Shown: positions 26,385 to 35,370 of the stretch, piece after piece
Numbering within the stretch: position 1 is the stretch's first letter
How the letters are laid out: every line of letters starts with the position of its first letter
Source: Gammaproteobacteria bacterium
GTDB lineage: Bacteria > Pseudomonadota > Gammaproteobacteria > SZUA-152
DNA length: 35,370 bases
Assembly: GCA_015487095.1 (NCBI GenBank)
Contig: WFQM01000284.1
Coordinates: 1-35,370 of the forward strand
Direction: 5' to 3'
Position numbers and translations under genes: made by a program
The notes under the pieces: generated by a model
What the model saw: the letters and a program-made list of their open reading frames with translations, nothing else
Databases searched by the model: none
What the model was told of the DNA's origin: nothing

Positions 26385-26882
26385 CTATTGCCTTTGTTTT
26401 GCCTCGCTGACACGCAAATTGCGCTCACAAAACTCCGTGTTATCCAGCTGGCTGATGGCTTTATGTGCGGCATTGCTTTCCATTTCCACAAAGGCATAAC
26501 CTCGTGGTCGATGGGTGGTGCGATCCATCATGATACGCACGGAATTGACCTGTCCGTACTGTGAAAACAATGTGTGCAGCTCCTCACGTTTTGTGCGGTA
26601 GGCGAGATTGCCGACGTAGAGGCTGATGGTGTCGCCAGACTGGGGAATGGCAGCCGTTTGCGGGGAATGATGTGCAGTGGTTGCACGTTCGCGTTGTTGT
26701 GCTGATGATGTCCGGCTGCAAGCGCCGATCAGATGACCGATGAGCAGCCCTGCTCCCAGTACGAGCAAGCCATTGCTTACCAGGTTTTGTGTTTGCAGAA
26801 TCCAGTAGGCCAGACCGGCAACAGGTAGAGCAATGAGCAGGCTGCCGAAATAAACGGTAGGGGATGGAGTTTTGAAGGTCAT
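26385..26882 (-). CDS. RRM RNA-binding protein with N-terminal transmembrane segments
   Basis: RNP2-like LYVGNLAY and RNP1-like RGYAFVEM, preceded by two hydrophobic helices (SLLIALPVAGLAYWIL, GLLVLGAGLLIGHLIGA). Confidence 0.88.
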   Translation of the reverse strand: MTFKTPSPTVYFGSLLIALPVAGLAYWILQTQNLVSNGLLVLGAGLLIGHLIGACSRTSSAQQRERATTAHHSPQTAAIPQSGDTISLYVGNLAYRTKREELHTLFSQYGQVNSVRIMMDRTTHRPRGYAFVEMESNAAHKAISQLDNTEFCERNLRVSEAKQRQ

Positions 26883-27062
26883 TGTTTAATTACCACATAA
26901 AAGATATGGAATGAATAAGTGAATGTGTCGCCGAGAACGTGCGTGCTGACGCAGCGCTGTCACGAGCAGCGGCTTTATACCAGATGTGAATGATTTATTC
27001 GAGTCCGAACAGGAAAGAAGCGCCGCATATGCGGGTTTTTGCTAAACGAGGGGCCGTGCGCT

Positions 27063-28256
27063 TTAGTGGTGCGTGATTGCTTTTCCGTCGATTGCCAGTG
27101 TGAACATAAACGTTGCGCCGCCTTCCCGGTTGGTTTTGTGTGTGAGTTTGCCGCCGTGGTCTTCCACAATGGTGCGACTGATGGCCAGCCCAAGCCCCAT
27201 ACCATTGGCTTTGGTGCTGAAAAAGGGAGTGGGAATTTTTTTCATGTCATCAAGAGGGATTCCCGGTCCGGTATCGCTGACAGAAATGCGCACATGTGTT
27301 GTGGTGGGTTGATCCAGGACAATATTCAAGTGGCGGGTGTCACAATGATTTTGTGGGTCGCTCATGGCCTCACTGGCATTACGCAGCAAATTGAGTACTA
27401 CCTGCTCGACTTGAATGGCATCGGCGGTAATTAATGGCATGTTGGCCAGCGTTTCAATATTCAGAATGATGTTGTGTGTATGGAATTCAGTGCGCATCAT
27501 ACTGACTGCCAGCTGTATTACGTTACCGAGTTCGGTGGTTTCGCGGTGTGAAGCACTTTTGCTGACAAAATCGCGCAGGTGACGAATGATATTGGCAGCC
27601 CGTTGCGCCTGGTTGCATGCTTGTTCGAGGATGCCGGGAACCTGTGCGCGTTTTGTTTCATCACCTTCCAGCAGGCGCAAACAACTTCTGACATAACTGC
27701 TAATGGCAGTTAGCGGCTGGTTTATTTCGTGCGCCAGTCCCGCCGCCATTTCCCCCATGGTATTGAGGCGGGCAACATGGGCGAGTTTTTCCTGGTGCTG
27801 TCGTGATTGTTCTTCAAGCAGTTCGCGTCCGCTGATTTCCTTGCGCAGTTTTGCATGGCTTTTGGCGAGTTCGGCAAGGCATTGGGGATGGCTGGTATTT
27901 TCCTGTAGTGAAATGCGACCGTGAATCATGCCGGTGGTTTGTATTGTGCTTTTCATCTGCACTTTGACTTGCATTTGTTGTGATGTTATTAGCGAGATAG
28001 TGCAGTGTGCGCTGGCACCATTTTTATTATTGTCGCGCAGCCAGGTCAGGTGTCGGATGAAATGGGCATGGTCTTCTGGGGCAATATATTTTCCGATGTG
28101 CTGGCCTATCAATTGTGAGCGTTTTACCTGTAGTAAATTGGCCAGAGTCAGATTGACTTCCACAATTTGCTCATTGGTGTCGTGAGTAAACAGCCCCAGC
28201 GGAGAGGCATCGAAGAGTGTTTCGAAGCGCTGGCGAAGGCCGCTGGATAAACGCAA
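27063..28256 (-). CDS. PAS-domain sensor histidine kinase (HisKA + HATPase_c)
   Basis: PAS-like LFDASPLGLFTHDTNEQIVEVN; H-box GEMAAGLAHEINQPLTAISSY; N-box VVLNLLRNASEAM; G-boxes DTGPGIPL and GMGLGLAIS. Listed start is TTG; the in-frame reading extends to 28430 (see finding on ATC). Confidence 0.92.
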   Translation of the reverse strand: MRLSSGLRQRFETLFDASPLGLFTHDTNEQIVEVNLTLANLLQVKRSQLIGQHIGKYIAPEDHAHFIRHLTWLRDNNKNGASAHCTISLITSQQMQVKVQMKSTIQTTGMIHGRISLQENTSHPQCLAELAKSHAKLRKEISGRELLEEQSRQHQEKLAHVARLNTMGEMAAGLAHEINQPLTAISSYVRSCLRLLEGDETKRAQVPGILEQACNQAQRAANIIRHLRDFVSKSASHRETTELGNVIQLAVSMMRTEFHTHNIILNIETLANMPLITADAIQVEQVVLNLLRNASEAMSDPQNHCDTRHLNIVLDQPTTTHVRISVSDTGPGIPLDDMKKIPTPFFSTKANGMGLGLAISRTIVEDHGGKLTHKTNREGGATFMFTLAIDGKAITHH

Positions 28257-29097
28257 GGTTTGTCGCAGCGTTGCGTTTTGTTTTTGCAGTGTTCGGAATT
28301 TTTCGCGCAGGACGAAGGGTACGTCAGAGGACTGTAAGGCTTTGTGCGCCCTGTCAGCCTGAAAAATCCGACGTGAGAGTGGATCATGGGGTGTGAAATC
28401 AGGTTTGATAGCAGTGTCCTCCGTGAGTCGCTATTGAGTGAACGGAATCTGGGTTGATTATATCCGGTTTTATCATCCTTGGAAAAACTGAATAATGTGC
28501 TGTACTGCACCCGTTTTTTCATCAAGCATATAAATTAATTTATATGTATATGCATTTTACTGTTCCGTTAATCTACGTTCCTTTATCTGAGTATGGGCAC
28601 CCTTCATACTGTATTACGACAAGAAATTTTTAGCTATTAATATTTCATTTGCCATCCATCTGTTTGAGTGGCTACGAGCTACAATGCGGGTTTATATTTT
28701 CTATTATTGATCGCCTCCGTCTAATGTTATCGATGTTGTACATACGACTATGACGTAAGAGGAAGGGAATAGTTCCGATTATTAAGCGATGTGAATTCAC
28801 GCTTTCCCTTATGTCGTTCCTTACCCCGTTTATTTTAGAAAATCAGTCTGTTAGCCGTGTAACAATATGATGTTAGCAGGGTGGCGGTGACATTTTTTCA
28901 GGCATAAAACAATGCTGCTTTGTTCACTGAAAATACCTTTTGGCAATCACGTTTGATATCCGAGTGAAAAGGGTAGATATTCGGGCTTGTTGCGTTACCA
29001 TCGGTTTGTTTGCAGGGGGTGCAGTTGATAACTGCGGTGGAACGATGACAGGGTAGCGAGACATCGAAAAAACCAAAGCAGCAAGGAGAAATCGCAC

Positions 29098-30069
29098 ATG
29101 AAATTCACGAAAAGACGACTTCCGGTAGTGTTGGCTACGGCTTTTATGTCAGCAATGTTTGTTGGTACGCCAGTCATTGCCGGGAAAGATGCAGGACACA
29201 GCCATGACTACCGTACCTTTCATACCAATGGCACCATTGACTATGGTGACATTGGTGATTCTTATCACTCTGATCTGGTGATGTATCTGGCTGGCAATCA
29301 ATTTATGGTGATGGAGGAACTGATCAAGGATTTCCAGTCCAAAAACAAGGATATCAAAACGGTTTACGTGGAAACCATTCCGCCGGGCCAGATACTCAAA
29401 AAGCAAATCCTTAAACAGGGGCAAATTGAGGGCCAGGATACCAACCAAACACCGGACTTGTTTGCCAGCGTAAAAATTGCCCACCTTAAAAAGCTGAAGA
29501 AAGAAGGCAAGATGACTGAGGGCATGATCTATGTACATAACAAACTGGAGCTGATGGTTGCCAAAGGTAACCCCAAGGGTATTAAAGGACCGGAAGACCT
29601 GGGGCGTGATGATCTGGTTCAGTCTCACCCCAACCCCATTACTGAAGGCATTTTTAAATTTTATGGATCTGAAATGTTGAAAGACATGGGCTTACACAGC
29701 AAAGTGACGGGCGGTAAGGTTTGCAAGGGTTGCTGGGCTGTACCGGGCAAGACCTGGTTTACTGTGCGCCACCATCGCGAAACCCCGCATCGCATTGAAA
29801 ATGGTGAAGCCGATGTCGGCATTGTGTGGACTACGGAAGTGGCGCATGCCAAGGCCGAAGGCCGCAAGGTTGAAGGTGTTGCGATTCCTGCGCCGCTCAA
29901 CAAGGAATCTAAAGTGGGTTATGCCATTGGCAAGCTGAACAAGGCGAAAAATGCCAAAAATGCGGATCGTTTTCTGGCTTATCTGGCATCGGTTGACGCA
30001 CAAAACATCTATGCCAGCTATGGGTTTTTAAAGGCCACTGCTGAAGAGCTGAAGCTGAAAAAACTGTAG
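29098..30069 (+). CDS. Periplasmic substrate-binding protein (ModA/AcfC-like PBP superfamily)
   Basis: Signal peptide; LAGNQFMVMEELIKDFQSKN...PDLFASVKIAHLKKLKKEG...LELMVAKGNPKGIKGPEDLGRDDL...IENGEADVGIVWTTEVAHA. Confidence 0.8.
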   Translation: MKFTKRRLPVVLATAFMSAMFVGTPVIAGKDAGHSHDYRTFHTNGTIDYGDIGDSYHSDLVMYLAGNQFMVMEELIKDFQSKNKDIKTVYVETIPPGQILKKQILKQGQIEGQDTNQTPDLFASVKIAHLKKLKKEGKMTEGMIYVHNKLELMVAKGNPKGIKGPEDLGRDDLVQSHPNPITEGIFKFYGSEMLKDMGLHSKVTGGKVCKGCWAVPGKTWFTVRHHRETPHRIENGEADVGIVWTTEVAHAKAEGRKVEGVAIPAPLNKESKVGYAIGKLNKAKNAKNADRFLAYLASVDAQNIYASYGFLKATAEELKLKKL

Positions 30070-30107
30070 TTGTCAGGTGCTGATTGCAGGAGCTGGCAAA
30101 ACGGATG

Positions 30108-30138
30108 CCGACCGGGAGCGTATTTCCGGTCGGTTTTT
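30108..30138 (+). terminator. Intrinsic terminator of the substrate-binding protein gene
   Basis: CCGACCGG-GAGCGTATTT-CCGGTCGG-TTTTT; perfect 8-bp stem plus U-tract. Confidence 0.9.
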
Positions 30139-30256
30139 GGGTCAGGAATAGCACCAGGCCGTAAGGCGCTGGACTGGTGTTGCTAAAATTTGTGCATGCT
30201 GGCTGCATTTTTACTGTACAATCTGCGCCCTTTCAATCCAGTAGAGCCGCATTCTC

Positions 30257-32077
30257 GTGATCCAGAAACTCAGAAACATTGCCATCATCGCTCACGTCGA
30301 TCATGGCAAGACCACCCTCGTCGATAAACTCCTACAGCAGTCCGGCACCGTCACCAGTCGTGGCGATGCCGAAGAGCGAGTGATGGACTCTAATGACATA
30401 GAGAAAGAGCGCGGGATTACCATTCTTGCCAAAAACACGGCTATCGAATGGAACGACTACCACATTAATATTGTAGATACCCCCGGCCATGCCGACTTTG
30501 GTGGCGAGGTGGAGCGAGTGATGTCCATGGTGGATTCGGTGCTGTTGCTGGTGGATGCCGCCGAAGGCCCGATGCCGCAAACCCGCTTTGTTACGGAGAA
30601 GGCGCTGGCGCAGGGACTTAATCCCATCGTGGTGGTGAACAAAATTGATCGTAATGGCGCACGCCCGGACTGGGCAGTGGATCAGACCTTTGATCTGTTT
30701 GACCGTCTCGGTGCCACTGATGAGCAAATGGATTTTCCCATTATTTACTGTTCGGCCATCAACGGCTACGCCGGATTGGAATCCGATATCAGTGGCGGCG
30801 ACATGACTCCCCTGTTCGAGACCATCGTCGAACATGTCAAAGCGCCCGATGTGAATGTGGACGGTCCTTTCCAGATGCAGGTCAGCGCGTTGGATTACAA
30901 CAGCTACACGGGTGTTATCGGCATTGGTCGCGTTACCCGTGGCAGGCTCAAGGCCAATTCGCCAGTGGTTGTGGTGGATGTTGAAGGCAAGGAGCGTCGT
31001 GGACGCATTCTGCAAATTTTCGGTTTTTTGGGGCTGGAGCGCATCGAAAAAGCCGAGGTGCAGGCGGGCGACATTATTGCTTTCACCGGCCTCGATCCTC
31101 TGAATATCTCAGATACCCTGTGCGATCCCAATAATGTTGAAGCCATGACGCCGCTGTCAGTGGACGAGCCTACAGTGAGCATGACTTTTGGCGTCAACAA
31201 CTCCCCCTTCGCCGGGCAGGATGGTAAATTTCTGACCTCGCGCCAGATCCGCGAACGCCTTCAGCGCGAACTGTTGCACAATGTTGCCCTGCGCGTGGAA
31301 GAAACCGACGACCCGGACAAATTCAAAGTCTCTGGTCGCGGTGAATTACATCTGTCGATTCTCATTGAAAACATGCGTCGTGAAGGCTACGAGCTGGGTG
31401 TGTCCCGTCCTGAAGTTATTATTCACACACTGGAAGACGGCACCAAAGAAGAGCCTTACGAGCAGGTCACTGTGGACGTGGAAAGCGACCATCAAGGCAG
31501 CGTGATGGAAAAGCTCGGTGAACGAGGTGGCGAAATCAAGGATATGGTGCCTGATGGTCAGGGCCGGGTGCGGGTGGATTACATCATGCCCGCGCGTGGG
31601 CTGATCGGCTTTCGCACGGAATTCCTCACCGCCACCCAGGGTACCGGTCTGATCTACAGCGTGTTCGATCATTACGGACCAATGAAACCCGGTAATTACG
31701 GCCAGCGACTCAACGGTGTGCTGATCTCTAACGGCAAGGGCAAGGCACTAGGTTATTCCCTGTGGAACCTGCAAGAGCGTGGCAAGTTGTTCATTGGAGC
31801 CAATACCGAAGTTTACGAAGGCAGTGTTATTGGTATTCATGCGCGAGATAACGATCTGGTGGTTAACTGCCTCAAAGGCAAGCAGCTTACCAACGTGCGT
31901 GCTTCCGGTACTGACGAAAACATCCAGCTCACCCCGTTTATCAATTTGAGCCTGGAGCAGGCACTGGAGTTCATCGACGATGATGAGCTGGTGGAAGTAA
32001 CGCCCATCAATATCCGTCTGCGTAAAAAAGTTCTCAACGAAAGTGACCGTAAAAAGGCCAGTCGCGCCGCCAAATAA
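30257..32077 (+). CDS. typA: Ribosome-associated GTPase TypA/BipA
   Basis: [50 protein letters not shown]-terminal [36 protein letters not shown] start. Confidence 0.97.
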   Translation: MIQKLRNIAIIAHVDHGKTTLVDKLLQQSGTVTSRGDAEERVMDSNDIEKERGITILAKNTAIEWNDYHINIVDTPGHADFGGEVERVMSMVDSVLLLVDAAEGPMPQTRFVTEKALAQGLNPIVVVNKIDRNGARPDWAVDQTFDLFDRLGATDEQMDFPIIYCSAINGYAGLESDISGGDMTPLFETIVEHVKAPDVNVDGPFQMQVSALDYNSYTGVIGIGRVTRGRLKANSPVVVVDVEGKERRGRILQIFGFLGLERIEKAEVQAGDIIAFTGLDPLNISDTLCDPNNVEAMTPLSVDEPTVSMTFGVNNSPFAGQDGKFLTSRQIRERLQRELLHNVALRVEETDDPDKFKVSGRGELHLSILIENMRREGYELGVSRPEVIIHTLEDGTKEEPYEQVTVDVESDHQGSVMEKLGERGGEIKDMVPDGQGRVRVDYIMPARGLIGFRTEFLTATQGTGLIYSVFDHYGPMKPGNYGQRLNGVLISNGKGKALGYSLWNLQERGKLFIGANTEVYEGSVIGIHARDNDLVVNCLKGKQLTNVRASGTDENIQLTPFINLSLEQALEFIDDDELVEVTPINIRLRKKVLNESDRKKASRAAK

Positions 32078-32082
32078 CATGT

Positions 32083-33243
32083 TCAGGGTGATTCTGACGG
32101 GAGTGTCTGAGTGCTCTCGTTGGATGTTGCCGCATTCTTGAATCGTGCTACGCGCTCTTTGGTGAGCGGATGGCTTGCGAAATATTGGCGGATATCCTTT
32201 TTTTCCTGCGTTATGCCCTGATTTTCATTGGCTGTATCAATGGCTTTGCGCAGACATTCCTGTATGTCTGCCTGATGCGTAGCGCATTGCCGACTTACCT
32301 GTAATTTTTGCATCATAGTGGAAAAATACGCAGGATCAATGGCATACCGAAGCATGTATTGCAGCGCAAATTCATCAGCCTCAGTTTCCATGTCGCGTGA
32401 ATAACCGGATTCCACCAATAGCACAGGTAGCCCGGTGATGATGGCGCTACTGGTGGAAACATCGCCGGCAATCACGGCGACAAACAATGCCAGACTGGCC
32501 CCCTGAATAACCCGGCGCAGGCTGTGCCGGTATTGCAGATGACCGATTTCATGCAGCATGACAGCAACAATCTCATTGTTATCTGCGGCGAGATTGATGA
32601 GATCATCTGTGAAAACGACGGTGCCGTCAGGAAGCGCCAGGGCGTTGGCACCGATAGTGTTACTTTTTCTGAACACGACGCGAATGTTGTTCAGGTCTAA
32701 AGTGTCCAGCAGAACAGCAAACGCCTGTTGTAGATCCTGCTGACGTGTTTTGCTTAATTCGCTGGCCTGCATGAGATGCTCATCGAGTGAATCCAGTACA
32801 CCATCACCGAGTAAACGGGCGTGTTCATCAGGAATCATGAAAGCGATTTCCTTGCTGAAATAAGGAATGCCAAACTGAATAAAACTCCAACCGAAAAAAA
32901 TCACCACCAGCAGTGTTGAAAGCACCCATCGTTTGGACTTTTCGAGCTTGTGAACCAGGTTATGCGAGCGCTTGCTGGATGTTCGTTCAATGATATGGTC
33001 AACACCATCATTGTCCAGCGTTTCAAAATGCGCGCCGTTAGGGAACTCTACATAGCGCGGAGAGTTGCCGATGCGTGGAGAGAAGCTCACTGCGGCAACG
33101 GCGATCAGTTCTTCATTAATACCTTCCAGGCTGATAAAGCCTTCATCGGTTAGGTATAAAAGTGTCTCGGTACAGTGTGAGGTTTTGCCGTCAGAGTATT
33201 GACCCGTGATTTTAATATTCACTGTCATTGAATCAACAGCCAT
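32083..33243 (-). CDS. M48-family metalloprotease, membrane associated
   Basis: HEIGHLQYRHSLRR zinc motif, TM segments, ETEADEFALQYM third ligand. Confidence 0.9.
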   Translation of the reverse strand: MAVDSMTVNIKITGQYSDGKTSHCTETLLYLTDEGFISLEGINEELIAVAAVSFSPRIGNSPRYVEFPNGAHFETLDNDGVDHIIERTSSKRSHNLVHKLEKSKRWVLSTLLVVIFFGWSFIQFGIPYFSKEIAFMIPDEHARLLGDGVLDSLDEHLMQASELSKTRQQDLQQAFAVLLDTLDLNNIRVVFRKSNTIGANALALPDGTVVFTDDLINLAADNNEIVAVMLHEIGHLQYRHSLRRVIQGASLALFVAVIAGDVSTSSAIITGLPVLLVESGYSRDMETEADEFALQYMLRYAIDPAYFSTMMQKLQVSRQCATHQADIQECLRKAIDTANENQGITQEKKDIRQYFASHPLTKERVARFKNAATSNESTQTLPSESP

Positions 33244-33248
33244 CGGGT

Positions 33249-34460
33249 TTACACACCCAGGCCCATATCAAAGACTTCTCCCATTTCTTCGCCAAAGGCC
33301 GATTGTCCTTCAGGCTGTACACCAAAAAAATTATCCAGATCACCAGTAACGATGACGGATGTCATTTGTGCGCGGTATCGTGCCGTACGAATTTTAGCCC
33401 AGGGCATTAATAACCCCAAGCTAATGGCGATAGCCAGAGTATTGGTAACATATAGGTACAGCATGGCACCGACTTTTAAATCAGATTGCACACGGTGCTC
33501 GGCAATGCCGAGATTGCCAAAAATAAAATTGGTTTTTTTAGTCTGGATGTAAGAGAGCAGCCAAAGGTATAAGGGTAATGCCAGGATGAAGCCAAGCAGC
33601 GGAATGATAAGCAGATTAAACAGCCACGATTCTACTGTAACAATATCCCTTAGTTCATTAAATGCAAACACTGCAAGCAGGCCAAAAACAGATATTACCA
33701 GAAATGCTTTGATATAAATGCTGTACAAGCTGCCGACAGTACCACTAAAACTGAAATCGGCCAGCCCGAAACAGGCGTGAGAGGATTTGAGTTTGATGAT
33801 CATGTATTGCCACAGAGGGAAAAGACAGACGATGGGCAGCAGGGGGAGGATGACAAATGAAAATAATGACGAAAAAATGGAAGAAGGAGGTGTTTCGGTT
33901 TCATTTTCTGCGGCTGCCGCAGTGGGTAGAAAGTTGTCCTGAAAATAAGCGACGAATAAAAAATACAGTATGGTAAGCAACAGGGGATAGGCAAAAATTG
34001 TATAGGCGCGTTTAAAGTTTTTCCGGAAATTGAATTTGATGTTGCGATACGCAGTGTTGCGGAGCTGAAATGACATGGACATAACCACCATTGCCGGAAT
34101 CAGTAAAGCAATGACTCCAATCGTAATGCCCGTAGCCAAAGGACTGATGAGCCCGGAAAAATAATAAGCTGCAAAAAACACCAAGGCGATAACGCGACCT
34201 TTGAGTATTTGCAGGGGACTGGCCAAATAACGAAAGCTGGCACCATCCAGCTGGGTATTACCATAAAAATATTGGAGCGTGCGTACCTTGGCCCAGGGGG
34301 AATAAATACCCAGCGTCAGTATGGTCAGCAGTACGTTGATGATCCAAATGGAAAAAAATTCGTTAGCGTCGCCGGTAAATTCAAAGGGTATGCTGTGTTC
34401 TGGCGTGGGGTTTGTTGTAGGCGCTATCGTGTGTTGCTCGTCATTTGTGTGAGTATCCAT
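33249..34460 (-). CDS. YjgN/DUF898-family multi-TM protein
   Basis: FEFTGDANEFFSIWIINVLLTILTLGIYSPWAKVRTLQYFYGNTQLDGASFRYL, repeated later as NTLAIAISLGLLMPWAKIRTARY. Confidence 0.85.
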   Translation of the reverse strand: MDTHTNDEQHTIAPTTNPTPEHSIPFEFTGDANEFFSIWIINVLLTILTLGIYSPWAKVRTLQYFYGNTQLDGASFRYLASPLQILKGRVIALVFFAAYYFSGLISPLATGITIGVIALLIPAMVVMSMSFQLRNTAYRNIKFNFRKNFKRAYTIFAYPLLLTILYFLFVAYFQDNFLPTAAAAENETETPPSSIFSSLFSFVILPLLPIVCLFPLWQYMIIKLKSSHACFGLADFSFSGTVGSLYSIYIKAFLVISVFGLLAVFAFNELRDIVTVESWLFNLLIIPLLGFILALPLYLWLLSYIQTKKTNFIFGNLGIAEHRVQSDLKVGAMLYLYVTNTLAIAISLGLLMPWAKIRTARYRAQMTSVIVTGDLDNFFGVQPEGQSAFGEEMGEVFDMGLGV

Positions 34461-34668
34461 CCCTTATCCTTGTATAGGCTACCCGTCATGCGGATATTTA
34501 TTTTTGTTCCCAGGATTATTAATGGCTATCCCGATTCAGTGCTGAAATTTATTATTGCGCCAAGGCATCAAAGTGTAAGGGTCCCCGTGGCAAAAATAAG
34601 GTTTTGGCATTATTACCTGTTTCAATCCGATGTGATATCGGGGCGAGGAATGCTTGCAAAGTGTGATT

Positions 34669-35361
34669 TTATTCCAGATATTTTTTCTGCCATTGCAGGT
34701 ACATTTTTCGTACATGCTCAGCATAGGCTACCTTGTCATCAAAATCAGCCGGGTCGATTGCGTCAAACACATAATAGTTGGCCCGGTGATTTTGAGTGCG
34801 AATGAAATGCCACATTTTATCCACCAGCGTGTACGGGTCCTGCCACTCGAAATCCTCCTGGGACTCATAATGAATGAACACGGGCACAATGGGCACGCCG
34901 GTTTGCAGTGACACATCGAAGGCACCCAACTTGAAGTCACGGGTAATGCGCCGTCCGGTACAGCCACCTTCCGGATACAGGGCGATATTTTTGCCGTGAT
35001 CCAGAGCCGTGATCATCGTATCGATCACAGCCCGGCGTGAGTCGGGGTTATCACGATCCACGTACAGGTTGCCTGCTGCCTCGGTGATGCGTCCCACCAG
35101 CCACCATTTCTTCACCTGCACCTTGGCCACTGAATGCACAGGAAACAGTGCGGGAATGCCCACATCTTCCAGCGCCGAAGGATGGTTGGCAATCAGAATA
35201 TAGCGTTCGGGCAGGGCCGAGACATTTTTTTGATGCAGACGCAGATCCACCCTCAGTGCGCGTACAAAACTGCGACACCAGAAGCGAAACAGCGTGAAAT
35301 AAACACAGCTGTCGTGCAGTCTGCGAAAGTGACTCAACCCGTTCATGGCCAGAGTAAACAC
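34669..35361 (-). CDS. 1-acylglycerol-3-phosphate acyltransferase-like (PlsC) protein, 5' end near the window edge and possibly incomplete
   Basis: NHPSALEDVGIPALF (HX4D-like block: here H-P-S-A-L-E-D) and ALYPEGGCTGRR; reading frame still open at 35370. Confidence 0.8.
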   Translation of the reverse strand: MFTLAMNGLSHFRRLHDSCVYFTLFRFWCRSFVRALRVDLRLHQKNVSALPERYILIANHPSALEDVGIPALFPVHSVAKVQVKKWWLVGRITEAAGNLYVDRDNPDSRRAVIDTMITALDHGKNIALYPEGGCTGRRITRDFKLGAFDVSLQTGVPIVPVFIHYESQEDFEWQDPYTLVDKMWHFIRTQNHRANYYVFDAIDPADFDDKVAYAEHVRKMYLQWQKKYLE

Positions 35362-35370
35362 GGCCAGCTC

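Noticed and set aside
26995-27055. gcgccgcatatgcgggttttt as a terminator
   Set aside because: Palindrome has essentially no loop and T-run points to the + strand, where no upstream gene exists; left uncalled.
28148-28525. 125-aa - strand ORF upstream of the histidine kinase
   Set aside because: Low-complexity, no domain pattern, overlaps the plausible in-frame extension of the kinase in another frame.
30332-31015. 227-aa ORF antisense to typA (and similar antisense ORFs in the typA and purT regions)
   Set aside because: Antisense shadow of strongly conserved genes with no domain signal or RBS evidence.

Overview
This gammaproteobacterial-looking window holds about 23 supportable CDSs. Left to right:
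(1) A DsbA-like/DsbB-like pair and prmA, on the - strand.
(2) A large secreted FG-GAP + PKD repeat protein.
(3) A very tightly packed + strand sulfur-type operon (6882-12730): c4-type dihaem cytochrome (TsdB-like), TsdA-type thiosulfate dehydrogenase, SulP transporter with an (Asp-His-Gln)8 tail, periplasmic DsrE-like protein, and SoxB-like metallophosphatase.
(4) A - strand two-gene operon of a carotenoid-oxygenase-family enzyme translationally coupled (ATGA overlap, good SD) to a single-module PKS (KS-AT-DH-degenerate ER-KR-ACP, no TE).
(5) Mostly housekeeping genes: a predicted outer-membrane protein, TusE/DsrC-like, membrane J-domain protein, purT, DUF3549-like, membrane-tethered RRM protein, PAS histidine kinase, solute-binding protein, typA/bipA, M48 protease, YjgN/DUF898, and a PlsC-like acyltransferase.
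Non-coding structure includes two 175-bp copies of a MITE-like element (23-bp perfect TIRs, TTA duplications) in inverted orientation about 20.5 kb apart, a solo TIR remnant between the sulfur and PKS operons, REP-like hairpins, and a 76-bp dispersed repeat. The best novelty candidates are the carotenoid oxygenase-PKS operon and the five-gene sulfur operon. All calls come from reading the sequence and the supplied ORF track; no searches were run.
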